64,000 nt of DNA from positions 9,300,001-9,364,000 of the forward strand of contig AP026539.1 of assembly GCA_026075535.2 (NCBI GenBank). Direction: 5' to 3'. Source of the DNA: Tricholoma matsutake. Taxonomy: Eukaryota; Basidiomycota; Agaricomycetes; Agaricales; Tricholomataceae. The position numbers were made by a program, and so were the translations under genes. The notes beneath the pieces were generated by a model. It did no database searches. It worked only from the letters and a program-made list of their open reading frames with translations, and had not been told where the DNA came from. Positions 21,289 to 33,665 of this stretch are shown one piece after another (within the stretch, counting starts at the first letter, position 1; the number at the start of each line of letters is the position of its first letter).

Positions 21289-22380
21289 TTTTGCTCGGGA
21301 GGCGGAAGGGAATGAACCTGATAACTCAAGTTAGTACATTCGTTGAATCCTAATCTTCCTTTTTCGTTCTCCACTCTTTGCACTAGACTTGTCTATATTA
21401 CATACGACTTTGTAGCCAATATTTTTTAGATCCACCACACAATTTTGTAGCTATACGGTATTTATATTATCCTCAAGTACTTATCTCCGAACAATACTTA
21501 TCTTTCATCATGAATTAAAGCTTAAATTAAAGCTTTTACAAGTCCCCGTCCTTCGTCAACCTTGATATGACATCTCTTCCGCCGCCTCTGGTTTGGACTT
21601 GAGCTTGATCTGCTATCGATACAGGGCCAGTGCACATAGATAGCTCTATGTTGCGCTGAATTTCAACGCACGCCGTGCATGACATATGGCATTTTGAACC
21701 CTTCTCAGTTGCTTCTCAGTTTCAAACAACACCATCCGGTCTATCCTTCGGCATCTCAACATTTCACTCGTAGTCATATCATGGAGCTCGAGAGTGTAGC
21801 AAGCCAGAGCGGCTCCGGAGATAGCCGTCACGGTAGCACATGCCATTCTTACTTACAAGTTTTAGCCTCATGCTCATGTGTGTAAGTACGGGAGCCATGA
21901 GTGGGATCGCGATGGTAATCCTATCCTATCCTATCCATCTCCTGGAGACGCTGGCAACAATTTAGTCAACGCGAGGGTTAGCCATCTGGGGCTTGGCAGA
22001 CACAAGATATTCGCGTCTCACACGTTTTCTATGAGTTAGTTCTCTGAGTTAGCTGGAACTTCTCTGGTTCCGAGTCTTCTGACATTATGTCAAGGCATCT
22101 TCGGGACTCCGAGCTGGCAAGTCTACGTTTACTTGACACCGCATATAATTCACCAAACTCACCTCATTGCGGGATACAGGTCAAAAGGTCCGAGCCTGAA
22201 ATTCCTGTCATGATTGCAGACTCTTCTCATGTCCACATGTATGTTTGTACGATCAGATGACTTATACGTTGGATTAGTGGAAGGAAAAAGCCTAACGGTG
22301 AATGGCATTTAAAGGGGTGTTCAAACCTCTGCTACTTTCAAGTCGCTCACATTCCTTCCTTCGATCTTATTACTGCTAAA
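21289..22380. other. Intergenic region between two host genes
   Basis: No gene seen. The first few hundred bases should be the 3' UTR of the Ser/Pro-rich gene, and the last few hundred the promoter of the vWA gene. No transposon ends were noticed. Confidence 0.5.
22307..22345 (+). promoter_or_regulatory. Possible core promoter of the vWA gene
   Basis: An atttaaa TATA-like element (22307-22313) lies about 70 bp before the ATG at 22381. It is followed by a pyrimidine-rich stretch (22325-22370) of the kind that often carries the transcription start in fungi. Inferred from position only. Confidence 0.3.
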
Positions 22381-23784
22381 ATGCAAAGCAAACCTACTTC
22401 CGAGTCCAATGGCATAGCAGCGCTGTGAGGAATGCTCTGTTGTGTAAGAAGTTATGAGACACTAATCGTAAATTCTGCTCAGGGATGTCATGTTCATCCA
22501 AGATGTTACAGAGAGCCAACAGTCATATCTCGACACAGCGCGAAACGAAATTTTCCAGATTTATACTAAACTCTTAGCCGCAGGGAACTTCGCTCCTGGC
22601 GACCTAAGATTTGGTCTGACTGTCTTCCGCGATCATCCTCCTCAAGACGACACCTTACTTGTCCAGACATTCGATTTCACGTCCGATGTCGGAAGTTTGG
22701 CGTCCAATCTAGCCAGCTTCTCGGCAACGGGTGGGGGCGATGCACCTGACGCTCAAAGTGATGCTCTATCCGCTGCTCTCCAGGCTAAGTGGAACCCCAA
22801 GGCGACTCAGGTTATGGTGCTGATTACAGATTCACCCCCACATGGGATTGGAGAGGACGATGACACCTTCCCTAAAGGGTCTCCACTTCGTAAATCATAT
22901 ATATATTCTTCATTTACAAGGATTACTGACTAAAGCTTAAATAGAAATTGATCCATGCCACGTTGCGAAAAGAATGGAGTATGGTGGAACTACTTTGGTA
23001 TGCTGAACGTTCTGTCTCTTGTTCTAGAGTTTGACCTTACACTAGTATGTGATCGCCTGCGAGCCTACCATGAGCTCGTCCTTCAAGGTGAGCATATCAA
23101 TATGTACTGGTCAGATGTGTCATCGATTTTGCAGAGAGCGCTTGAATTCTACCGGGGCTTGGCCGAGAGAACTGGGTAAGGCTCACACCCTCCCATCACA
23201 TTCCCGAAGTAACTAGTTTGTGACATACAGAGGGAAAGTGGTCAATCTCGGCGACTCCAACGCACTGCCCATCCTCATCGCCGGTTCCGTTCTAGAAGCC
23301 GTCGACGCCGAGGGACTGGTTGCCCAATATCAGGCTGACATCCGCAGCAAGGCAAAGGATCAGAAAATTGACGCCAGTCAAATTTCCCAGAAGCTACACA
23401 GCGACCTCTCGGCTGCAGGCGTCCAACACTACACTCTTGCTGTTGAAAATATGTACCAGAAGCATGAGCAGGGAGAACAGAATGTGCGTATTTGGTTCAA
23501 TGCTGAGAACCTCGACGAAGCAAAGGGGAAAATCAAAGAGGTAATGTTGTTGTCGTCTTTCGGTTCAAGTCTTACCCCTCATAATGTTTTTACTCCCTCA
23601 AGGTTGAAGGCAGCCGCCTTCTTGAGAAGTATGTTGCTGGGGGGGTGCTATCGCCTACTGTGTCCAAGCAGCCGGTCAGCCTTGCTCAGGTGATTTTCAT
23701 CGTACTCGTGTCAGATTTTGTAGTGACCCGCTTTCGCAGGTCGAGACTGTCGTTCACAAGAGTCTCGTAAGATCCGAAGCCTGA
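22381..23784 (+). CDS. von Willebrand factor A domain protein, 342 aa, eight exons
   Basis: Exons read by eye: 22381-22424, 22483-22889, 22945-22997, 23046-23087, 23135-23175, 23231-23540, 23603-23689 and 23740-23784. All introns are 47-62 nt with GT..AG ends and the phases agree throughout. The start is MQSKPTSESNGIAALDVMF. The vWA fold follows, with a MIDAS-like D-V-T-E-S (family DxSxS), LRFGLTVFRDHPP, a central TGGGDAPDAQSDAL and MVLITDSPPHGIGEDDD. A C-terminal part (GGKVVNLGDSNALPILIAG) resembles the vWA module seen beside alpha-kinase domains in fungi, but no kinase is present. Such domains bind protein partners through a metal ion; the partner is unknown. No signal peptide. Intact host gene. 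Confidence 0.9.
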
Positions 23785-24446
23785 ATTTGAAGACTGTAGT
23801 ATAATGTTTCGTTCAGATAATCCCCAAATGTACACGTGTCATGATGAATATCATTTGAGATGAATGCCCTGTGTCATGAGTCAGTACATTGTCAGTGAAT
23901 ATGTGGCTTCGATTCGATCAAAATGATATTTTAATTTTTACCCACTGGTCTTCACTTTAATGGTTCGTGGAATCGCGATAAGTAGTCACGGTGTCACATC
24001 TTCCACAACTTCCTCGGTTCGGGTGCGGTAGAATGAAGGTGTTCTGCTGGCCCAGTGTTCTATTTCGAGTGTCAGATCGGTAATTGCTACAACTTCTTCT
24101 AATGCTGCTCGAGCTGCATAACTCAGTGTTGAAAATAACTGTACATCAGGAAAATGGTTTTGGGCCGTAGTTTGGGCATATTTACATAGGTCTGGTGGAA
24201 CGGGAATTTTTCATGTCGGTTTTTTTTTCCACATCCCACCTGCCATATATGGTATGTTTTGATCACGTGCACATGTTATTTTTGCGAAAATATTATACTA
24301 TCAAACAGCGGGCTGTTGGCCACGTAAGAGTCTTGGATGCATCGATGAAAAGTGTGTGTCTGCGAGTGATTAATGGCACTACCTGTTGTTATACATTTTT
24401 AGTAGGTCCAGCTGCTGGGACTTTGTCCAAAATGTTGGGAAGCAGT
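23785..24446. other. Intergenic, no gene seen
   Basis: 3' flank of the vWA gene running up to the second repeat island. No domain, RNA gene or repeat end was recognised. Confidence 0.5.
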
Positions 24447-24540
24447 CAAGGGGGTGGCGGAATGGGATTCCGTGACCTAGGGTAGGGGGGGTCTGGCTAA
24501 AGGCCGAAAAAAAAGTTTTGACCAGGGTATAATGGGCAAA
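24447..24540 (+). repeat. Isolated left end of the CAAGGGGGTGG element family
   Basis: It begins CAAGGGGGTGGCGGAATGGG and continues with a G-run, a tctggct..aggc phrase and an A-run, closely matching the left end of the element at 3236. No right end was found downstream, so the copy is truncated or has been cut by later insertions. From 24541 to about 24944 nothing else is recognised. Confidence 0.6.
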
Positions 24541-24944
24541 TCTGTGCTCACTATGCATATATAATTGGTGAATTCAACCTCTAATTAGGATGGCAGGGTG
24601 GAAGAGAACTTTCACTTTGAAAAAGGTACAGATTATACAATATTAAATGATGTATGGTGCACAACACCTAGTCACCACCTCTTTTGGACAGTGGCCAAAT
24701 TGGTTGGGGAATTTGTTTTTGTGGGAACCACCTAATTTGCCCTAAGAATGTTGTCCAATTTTTTCTTTTACAACCTATTTACTTGAAAATGCTTTGGTTA
24801 TCATGCCCAGTTGAAAGTACATTTTGTGTGAAGATAGGGTCCTACCACATATGGTGATTCAGGGTCCAAACCCATCCATATATGGTAATATGGCCAAATT
24901 CTCAATGACAAATAGAAAAACACCATTGATTTTGAGTATTTTGA

Positions 24945-25625
24945 CAACAATTTTGTCGATAAGGGCCATCTGTGAGAGTGCAACCGTTCGAGTCGCTCTA
25001 TCCCAAGTGACTGCAATCCCAACAGGAAAACATGACCCAGTTCAGAAATAGTCCATACTTTATGCATTTGGTCTTTGAATCTCTCATTCTTGTCCTTGGA
25101 GTCTGCAATAGATAAATAATCATCGACATGAATGGCAGTGATGATAATCCCTGAGTCAGCCTTGCGATAATATATGCAAGACTCATAGGACAGATGAGTA
25201 AAGCCCCAGGCAATCATTTGAGGATTGAGTGTCTGATTCCAGATACACCCACTTTGCTTCATGCCATATAGACCTCACTGAAGTTGCCATACCCAGTCCT
25301 TCTTCCCTGGTTCATCAAAACCAGCAGGTTGTTGCATGTACTAGACTTCATCATCTGGTAGTAAACCATAGAGAAAAGCTGTCTTTGTTGTGTATCCTAC
25401 CCAAGCAAGGCCACAATATGTAGTAGAATTTGCCATGATTCCATGTGCGCAGTCAGTGAGGTGGTCTTGGTATAGTCCTTGCCATAAATTTGTTTGTAAC
25501 CTTTGAAAATGACATGTACTTTCCATCTGACTGCCCTGCTGACCTCATCTTGCTTAATATGGAAACTGGGCTTCCCTTTTCAGATGCATTTCCTTTGGGG
25601 GACCTCAGAACATGGCACTAGCTTA
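24945..25625 (-). pseudogene. Copia-2 reverse transcriptase, 5' and middle part
   Basis: Landmarks on the minus strand, from 25625 down, are KLVPCSEVPQ, GKPSFHIKQDEV, FKGYKQIYGKDYTKT, TKTAFLYGLLPDDEV, GLYGMKQSGCIWNQT and an HVDDYLSIAD active-site box. The frame is broken by stops and shifts, for example TGA after RKCI and a frameshift after HVFLLG. Similarity fades beyond about 24960, so the thumb and RNase H are missing. Confidence 0.85.
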
Positions 25626-26116
25626 CACAATGGGCAAGCCTTGAGGCAGTTGATTTGTAGTTGATTCATGTTTGACTCATGTTTGACTGGTAGTTGTCAT
25701 TTGTAGTGATGTAATATACTTTAGTAATAACAATTCATTTCATGAGTGACATTGACACTGAATGTTTATCATCCAGTTCATGCCAAGTTCATGCTATAGT
25801 TTTAGCTGAAAACTTTATTCTATACTTCAATAAACAATTTTATTATTTCTGATCAGAACTACAATACATTGCTGCCAGAGGTGTTGAGGGTGTCGACGAC
25901 TCGACATGGTGAGTTCGGCAGGTTCTGATGCATCACATGATCATGCTTGCGGCAATTTCAAGTTCCTTTGTTCTTGAAGTGTTTGTGCATACTTGTCTTC
26001 AGGCTTTACTGGAACTCTCCATCATCTTCTATTACTACAATGGATCCTTGTGCAAGTTCTAGTTCAGGGGAGGCTAGCCCATCGGACTTGGCAAGCGCAA
26101 GTGTTCTCTGAGCAAC

Positions 26117-27608
26117 ATGAATCCTGGTTCAAGAGCTTTGCAAGCAAAGAAAGCCCACAAGGCCTTTGCAAAGCAACCCAAGAAGCCCAAGAAGCCTAGT
26201 GATTGGCACATGAGAAAAGGAGAGGTACCAAAGGAGGCTGAGAAGACAAAGGTGCACATTCATTGTATTCAAGCACTTTAAAGTCTAAATCACTTTCAGG
26301 CTGCACTTGAGCTTCATCTCCATGTCCTTTGGGGCTTACCACACCAGACTACTGTCCCCCCCAAGGTCACAGAAGATGACAAAGTACCCTTCACCCACCG
26401 CTTTACCTCTGAAGCACAGTTGCAGAACTCTGTCACAGCCAGTCTTGATAACAACTCAGCTAGCATTCAGGGCACCCAAATGAAAGTGTGCGAGCTCCTT
26501 AATTCTATCTCAGACTCAGTTGGGATTATTGCCAACAATATCAAGCACATTCCGGAATCCCATCTGTTGCTCATGTTCAGGTTGGTGGCATGCCTTGGGC
26601 TTCAACAGTGGGCACCTGATGTCTTGGGTAACAATCCAGAGTCTATGTATAATCTCCTTCATGAGCACATTGCCCTCAAGACATTTGAGCAGGTCTCGGG
26701 TGCATTTGGATACTCTCACATGGGAAAAACCTGTTGTGTGTCAATGATTTTGCACTTATGCATAAACTTTATCGAAGCTTTGTTTTCTCATATATGCATG
26801 GTATTGCCAAGTCAGAGGCAAAGAATCCAGGAAGTGTTGCAAAAGCAAAGCAGATGACTGGAGTATGGAAACGACATAGTGTGGTATGTAATTCCTGGAT
26901 TTCTGTATATGCCATTTGCAGATTGTATTTACTAATAAACCTTGATAGCTTGCTGATGGCAGGATGGACGTGTTCAGGGCACATGGTTTCGATAAACATG
27001 TTGTGGCCTTGGCTAGAGAGAATGAGGCCCATTCAGATGATGAGTTGGCTGAAGGGAATGCTGAGTCAGTTGATGCAGTGTACCACATCAAGGAGAAGGA
27101 GGGATGTTCAACAAAAGTTACTGCATTCTTTAGAATGGCTGATCAAGAGCACAAGCAGATGAATAGAAGCAAAAGAAGACACCTTAAGTTGGCCAATCTT
27201 TGTTTTTCTTTTTACATTTGACTGATCCTATTTATCTGTAGACTGGAGCGACGCCATGAAGACCCCCCCATGCCAAAGTTATCTGAGCTCACTGCTCTCC
27301 CAAAGAAAGTCCCAATTGATTGGTTTGATCCTATCTATTGGAACAATCTTTCTCTCCATGAGCATGCCCAATATGTCAAGAACAGTACTTATGTTGCTCT
27401 GCCACCTGCAGAGCTCTGTGCCAGCTGAAATGAGTGTGAGAAATGGAAGAGTATGCCAGAGAAGGAGTTTATGGCCAAATATGGTGATGAAGTGCAGGCA
27501 GAATACAAGCTACCTATGCCAGATGAATTGGAACGACTTGAGCAGCAGGATGATGAGGATGATGAAGATGAGCCAGATGTATCAGGTGAGGGCTCAGGTG
27601 ATGAATGA
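26117..27608 (+). pseudogene. CACTA accessory protein of unknown function, decayed
   Basis: The second gene of the CACTA element. It opens with a Lys-rich segment (SRALQAKKAHKAFAKQPKKP). After an intron (about 26254-26300) come PPKVTEDDKVPFTHRF, NNIKHIPESHLLLMFRLVA, YNLLHEHIALKTFEQVSGAF and FALMHKLYRSFVFSYMHGI. After another intron come ENEAHSDDELAEG and YHIKEKEGCSTKVTAFFRMA. The last part has PIDWFDPIYWNNLSLHEHAQY and an Asp/Glu-rich tail before the TGA at 27606-27608. Frameshifts and a stop (in CAS-stop-NEC) are present. The start is uncertain: an ATG at 26040 is in another frame. I recall this family only as hypothetical proteins of mushroom genomes. No nuclease or DNA-binding motif is evident beyond the basic start. 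Confidence 0.6.
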
Positions 27609-28460
27609 GATATGGGTGTTGTTTAATACATATTCTGGTTAATGGTGGTAATTGATTTACTTCTCTCTTCATATCCATGCTTGCCAAGTCACTTAATGTA
27701 TTTCAAGTTAATACCATCTTTTCTATTTATCCAAAGCTATTGTTACAATCTGAGACACATGAGAGACACATGTAGGGCAAAATGGACATGGGGAAAATCT
27801 ACAACCTGATGAAAGACAACTGTTGTGATCTGAGACATGTGAGAGATATGGATGTAGGGTAAGGCAGATAAAGAGAAAATCTATGACCTAACAAAAGACA
27901 ACTGCACAAGTAGAGCGCAATATGTGCACAGAGCGAGTGAGCCATGCAGCAACATACAAGGGTGGAACAGACTTGGCTTCAGTGAGCTGTGCCTCCCTGT
28001 GCTTATGTGTGTCCATAACTTTGAGGGGTGTTGTGCACAAGATGAGCAAGCTAAGAACTAATGCATGGGATTATGAGTTGCAAGTTGGTGTTAATCAAGT
28101 GCAATTATCAGACTAAGGTATTACAAACAATACTGTAGACTTAAATATGCAGAAACAGAACATAGGTAGATAGCACAGAACAGAATAAGGAAGTAGAAGC
28201 AGAACAAGATTTCAAGTTGGAAAGAAGTCAGAACAGGAAAATGAAGCATAGAATGAAGGCATAATTGTGGTTATAATAGCTATTTACACATTGCCAGGGA
28301 TGCAAAATTATTGGCGCCCTCTGTTGGGAGCCCAACATACAACCAGGACCTTCCTGCCAATACCATAAGTGCCTGCTGGCCGCTGGACAGTTGTGACATG
28401 AGTGATAATATGGACAGGCTCAATAATACTAAGGTTGTTAGAGGGGAGTGCATCAACAAT

Positions 28461-31427
28461 TCATACCATAAATCCAGGGTGGTGTATGAATGGTGCCTGC
28501 CTCTCCTCTTGTGTAGATAGTGATTGATGTGAGCAGACTCTTATAAAGGTGTGTATTATTCCCTCCAGCAGAAGTCTCCAAATGTTTTGAATGAATCCTG
28601 TATCATGAGCCTGTGTCAATGGATTGTAGAACTTTATAGCACTGTTTCCTTTATGTGACTTTTCACAACTGAATGTGCACTCATCATGGTGCACCTGCAA
28701 AAGATGCTGGGCTTGTGGAGGGAGAATAATGGCATTTGGTGGATGGGGAAGATCAGAGTAAGCTTGGTATGGTCTTCCTGTCTGGTGAAGATAATTAAGC
28801 AGATTGTTATAATCTACTTCAAGAAGGCAAGGTGCCTTTGCTAGAATATCTGCCACTTCTGTAGGCTGGAGAGGTACTGGATGGTCATCCATGGCCATGT
28901 CTCTTGGCTCAAGAAGATCACATAATTCTTTTAAATGATCTTCGCTGTGCAGTAAAGCATCTACACGTGCTTGACGACTCATCTGATGAAGCATTGTAAG
29001 ATCTAAATCCCCTGATCTTGGTATTAGCTATCAATCTTTGAGCAAAATAATTGAAACACATACAGAGATGATAATTGGTGTTCATTTTTTGCAACTTTCC
29101 ATTCATTCGTTCACCTGGAAACTCACTAAAAGAAGCCAAAGGACCCCAATATTTGAGAAGAGCACCATTATGCATTGCATAATGATGGTTTGGCTTGGAT
29201 GGACGATGTGGAAAAAGTTGTTGAATAGCAGTTCAATATTGAATATAATGCTGAGTATAGGCATCAGCATCAGCATTGGAGGTTTGATATGCAGCTACAA
29301 TATTTGTTGCTGCAACAACATGATAGAAGCAGTAGAAGTGCTGGTGGTGGAAATTTGTGGCAGTAGTCATGTACCAGAATTCAGGAATAATGAGGGGAAA
29401 GATACATGTGAAGAGGGTGAGATATTCCTGAGCTTTGAGCTTGCCATGGCTTGGTTCACCAAGATTGGTTGGTGGTCTTTGTATCCATGTTGGAAGAGTG
29501 ATATCATGAATGCAATTTCTTATTTCTTGTAGCTCAGTTTCTGTGAAGCTAAAAGGCAAAGGGTCAACAGGAATATAGTTATCATCATCATCATCATCAT
29601 CATAATTGAAGTCATATGCATAGGGATTTGTGTGGCTCTGTGTGGTGGCTGTAGGTGTTGATGATGAGGATGAGTCTGATAATTCAGAAGAAGATGGTGA
29701 GGGAGACATAGGTGGTGGTGTATGGTGCATTGCCATTGCAGCCTCAAGATTATGTTTAGCTGCTTCTTGAAAAAGGTCATCCAATTCTTCAGCAGAATCT
29801 GATACATCTGCCTCACTCCACTGCTCATCCTTTTCCACCTCTTTAACTTTTTAGCTTTCATCCTCATCCTGTCCAATTCCCCAGAGTGCATGAAGATGAT
29901 GCTGTAAAACACCCTCAAGCCAGTTATGCATAAAACCTAGTACAACATGTTTGACTGGATCCCAATATGGAAGATTATGCAGTGGAGTCCATCGCACACC
30001 AGTTGTCTTTTGCAGAGCATTTTGACCAGCTTTGGTTGTCTGATGCAACCATGCCTCTGCCTGTGCTCGCACCTGTGCACCATTACGGAGTTCCCAAGAT
30101 TGAATATTGAGATCCTCTAGCTGATCACTGGTGCAGAGGCAGAAAGAACAGAACATTGTAGCACCATGTCCCAAAAAGCCAGTAGCCTTGCGACTTACCT
30201 CAAGATCAGCAATCACAGGTGCAATTTTTGCTTTCACAGAGATGCCATCAGGATGTCTAGATGTTGGCAAATTTTGGCCTGGTGCAGCACCATACTTGGC
30301 AACAGATTTAATAACAGGTTCAAGAAGATGAGAGATGGTTGTGGGGTCAGGAAGATGGGGAGGAGGTGTGAGACCAACAATAAATGTATTCTCAAATTGA
30401 TACCAAAGATGAAAAGGTAAGTTCAAGCGATAAAGCAGGATTGCTCCACAAGACACTTTTTTGCCTACATATAAAATAAGCTGTGTCATAGTCTATGCAG
30501 AATTTGTTAATAACTTACCAGCAATCTTATTGGTATAAGGATTGAACCAATCAATATAGATTCCAAATATTAGATGATAAGGAGACTGTAGAAAACCCTG
30601 CAAGTCATCCCAAGCAGGACTATCCTGGATATCATTCATAGTGGCACCAAAGGCAGCTGGTATATGGTTTCTGTGGTGGTTGAAAGCCTCATTAAGGCTG
30701 TCTTCAATGACCTTGGAAGATAAAAAGAACTGAAGCCAAGAATCAAAGGATTGTGTAGTGTATAGATGACATGGGACCCATTTAGGCCCATTTGGAGTAT
30801 TCTGAGTTGTCCAGAGTTTTGTGTTACAGGATTGTGATCTTGGGGATGCCTTCCACTGAAATTGCCAAGGAATAGGATGAGAAAAGAGGGAAAAGCACTT
30901 GGGGCAGCATGCTGTCCAAATGATTTCTGGCTCTGAGCAGTGAAGCCAATATGCTGTATGGACATCATGAGGAAGTTTGATGTTTGGAAGCTTGACATTG
31001 AGTCCAGATGATGAAAGAGCAACCTCGACAATAGAGAGAGTCACAGAAATAATAAGTTGAAGTCCTTGTAGAATTTTGTTGGTGATAGAATGACTCACAC
31101 CAGCTCTATTGTGGAGCCAGATGACAATCATCTTTGTGATAAGTACTGTAGAAAAGTTGATATCTGCATAATTACTATTAGTCTTGATCTAACAATAACA
31201 ATGTAGCACTTACCTGTGGGAGAATTAGAAGCTCTAGAACATTTTGGTGATGGGCTTGGGGATGATGATTGCCACTTCCCCTTTTCTAGTTGTGAAACAG
31301 GCTGTTTATCCTGTTTCTCATGCTTCAAACAAGTAGAACCATCAACATACTGTCCTGGCTGTTCAACACCATTGATGAAGATGGTTTTTGTGCTACAAAT
31401 TGTGCAGTTACATATGACTGGAGGCAT
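28461..31427 (-). pseudogene. Tnp2-type CACTA transposase, multi-exon, probably decayed
   Basis: Likely catalyses excision and insertion of the CACTA element. The minus-strand start MPPVICNCTICSTKTI carries a small Cys cluster. Then come HDVHTAYWLHCSEPEIIW and ACCPKCFSLF (Cys pair), SWLQFFLSSKVIEDSL, PAWDDLQGFLQSPYHLIFG, IYIDWFNPYTNKIAG, a 54-nt intron, and SCGAILLYRLNLPFHLWYQ with ENTFIVGLTPPPHLPDP. Next are GHGATMFCSFC and GVRWTPLHNLPYWDPVKHVV with FMHNWLEGVLQHHLHALWG. An Asp/Glu/Ser-rich insert (29838-29560) follows, then PGERMNGKLQKMNTNYHL and DYNNLLNYLHQTGRPYQAY. This order matches Tnp2/Plavaka-like proteins of Agaricomycetes. Whether all exons still splice in frame I could not settle. 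Confidence 0.82.
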
Positions 31428-31762
31428 GGTGAACTTGGTGAAGCCTCAGTGAAGGAAAAGAGGGGGAAAGAATGACAGCTGTTTTGGACCATTTTAATAG
31501 AAACATCAAAATTGGTTGCTATCGTAACTGATGTACATCCTCTAACCATCCCATGCAACAGTCTGATGCCTGTCACCATAGTCACTATCATGAACCTATT
31601 GATTTAAACAGATATTTGTTTGTAAAAGGAAGCATCAATTCCAAGTGCTCAATTTGGTAGGATTATGTAATAGGGTGCAAACTCCAGTCAACCATGAGTC
31701 AACCGTGAGTCAACTATGAGTCAACTGCGAGTCAACTGCCTCAGAACTTGCCCGTTGTGTTA

Positions 31763-32253
31763 TAGACTCCCATGTCTTTAAGGGATTTTAATTTGTCCCA
31801 ATATCCTTCCTCCCAGCATGCTGCATCTGCTGAGTTCTTGGCTTCATCCCATGTCTTAGGCTTGTCCTCAAACTGGAGTGATTCCAGATCAAAGTCACTC
31901 ATCTCTGAGATTAAGGTTTGAAGTTGATGTGCCTGATTACCCAGATCAAGATTGTTGAATGATTGACATAGTTCCTCAATGATGTCACAATCATGATCGG
32001 TGGATGGACTTGGTATGTGATTGGGATTCCCTGATTGAGTGGCAATAGTGGCTGCTCGGCATTCACATCGGGCTTCTTTGATTCTGGTGACACTGTCTCA
32101 AGATGCTTGGATGGCTGCAGCAGTTCTAGTGGTGGCTGGTCCACCATTTGGGTGTTTCTCAGTGGGGATAGGTACATGGGATGAACAGCGTGGAAGGGGG
32201 TTGGGGGTGGACGTACTCTGTTCCTCTCCAATGGGATCATGTGATGTGGGCCC
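31763..32253 (-). pseudogene. Copia-2 linker between integrase and RT
   Basis: On the minus strand this reads through a Pro/Ser-rich spacer into SLQFEDKPKTWDEAKNSADA and KSLKDMGVY. That is the W-x-EAM-type entrance of Copia RT, which is continued at 25625 on the other side of the CACTA insertion. Frames are mixed, so at least one frameshift is present. Confidence 0.75.
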
Positions 32254-32488
32254 TAGTGTTGCCATGGCTCAAGCCTGAACTTTACACTCCCCCACAGAGT
32301 CCTGGAGGAATCCAGTGGAACTCACCAGAACTCACCAGGACTCCAGTGGGACTCACCAGGAATCTATTGGGACTCAGTACCCTAAAGTCATACAATAATG
32401 GAAAGTCAATTTGAGATATCTTATGAGTTTCAAGTGCTTCGGACTTCATGAATTTCACAAAGTACCTACAAAATAAACTTGTTCAGAG

Positions 32489-32563
32489 CAGGGATTGAAC
32501 TCTAGAACTCATGATCAAGAATCACATGACAAACCAAACAAGTGCTTAACCAGTTGAGCCACA
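32489..32563 (-). repeat. tRNA-like sequence (SINE-type)
   Basis: The minus strand has an A-box TGGCTCAACTGG (complement of 32551-32562) and a B-box-like GAGTTCAATCCC (complement of 32491-32502), about 50 nt apart. The anticodon and acceptor stems do not pair well, so this is a tRNA-derived relic, not a tRNA gene. Confidence 0.5.
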
Positions 32564-33499
32564 GGAGAATTATTAGCTGCCAATATAAAAGTGTACTTAT
32601 ACCCTCAAACTCAAAGTTAGGTATTTCTCTCTCGATGCTCACAATTAAGATCAAATAAAATTTATTAACTACATCCTTTGCATTGGATGCGAGGGATACA
32701 CCATTAATTACATAAAAAAAACCTCCCCCACACAAGGTGTGAGGGGGAGTCCTACAAATATATACATATAAAACTAATCTCCCCTTGCGTTGAACGTGAT
32801 GGGAGCACTACAATTATAAAGAAAAAGAAAGAAAAACCCCTCACCCACGTAAAATGCAGGCGAGGGGAAGGTAAGGCAAAATGCAGGGGCAGCCTGGTGA
32901 GTTGTGCCTGTTGTCCTGTCCCCATCATCCTGGGTGCCGGGCCTTCATTGTTGCTGTCCTTGTCATTGCCATCCTTGGCATCATTTCCATGCTGCTCCTG
33001 GTCGCCATGCCCTTCCTGGTCATCGTTGCCATCCTGGCCATCTCCCACTGTGTGGTGGTGGCCATTATTGCCATTCCACCTGCAATCCACCCCATGAGCA
33101 GTGGCTCATGGGGCAGGAGGTGGGTGGTGTGTTGTTGGCCCTGTTGTCATCGTCTGTCATGGTTGGCAGCCATGCTTCACATTCTTGGGGTTCTGGTGCT
33201 GGTAGGCAGTGGCATCATCATTGTCGTTGACTGCACACACTCATGATCCACCCTACAAGCAGAGGCTTGCAGGCGTGGGGTGGGTGTGTTGGATTGTCTC
33301 ATGTCTGGCTGTCGTTACCAGTAGAGTAGAACCTATAAAACAAAGAAACGAGTTAGTTAGTTTATAAAAACAAAAAGCAAACAAAAAAAGATTACGTAGG
33401 GCCCATCCAGTCTCGTCATAGTCAGTAGCTAGTACTTAAAAAGTTTTGTCAGTGACTAAAAAAATAAGAGAAAAAAAACTTACTTATGGCCCTCCCTCT

Positions 33500-33665
33500 C
33501 TGCGTCGTTGTTCTCTGTTTCTTCATTCATCATTCATTGTTTGTTGCTTGTTGTCTGTTGTCTGTCACTCACTTGTTGTTTGTCGCTTGTTGTTTGTCAT
33601 TTGTCACTTGTCATCTGTCATCTGTCACTTGCTTGTCATTCATCATTTGTCATTTGGTGTCATGT
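33500..33665 (+). repeat. Low-complexity ttgtcatttgtc-type repeat
   Basis: Degenerate repetition of 7-10 bp words (ttgtctg, ttgtcact, ttgtcatt, catctgt) over about 150 bp. Non-coding. Open frames translated from it are Cys/Leu/Ser-rich artefacts. Confidence 0.7.

Larger units (their letters stand above)
25626..31759. mobile_element. CACTA (EnSpm) DNA transposon, 6134 bp, two convergent genes
   Basis: Terminal repeats read CACAATGGGCAAGCCTTGAG on the left and CACAACGGGCAAGTTCTGAG on the right (reverse complement). They continue for about 80 bp with repeated gttgactcat-like words. The flanks are a 3-bp duplication TTA (25623-25625 and 31760-31762). CAC termini with a 3-bp duplication are typical of CACTA elements, and the Tnp2-type transposase inside agrees. 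A plus-strand gene (26117-27608) and the minus-strand transposase (31427-28461) converge, with about 850 bp of non-coding sequence between them (27609-28460). Confidence 0.93.

Noticed and set aside
20436..21383. Long minus-strand open frame (315 codons)
   Set aside because: It is the antisense shadow of the Ser/Pro-rich gene; codon structure and splice evidence favour the plus strand.
18381..24447. One large transposon bounded by the CAAGGGGGTGG ends at 18381 and 24447
   Set aside because: The end at 18381 is a right-type end facing left and the end at 24447 is a left-type end facing right, so the host genes between them lie outside both elements; the flanking 8 bp also differ.
32489..32563. 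A functional tRNA gene on the minus strand
   Set aside because: Promoter boxes are present, but acceptor and anticodon stems do not pair and it lies inside a transposon; called a tRNA-derived relic.
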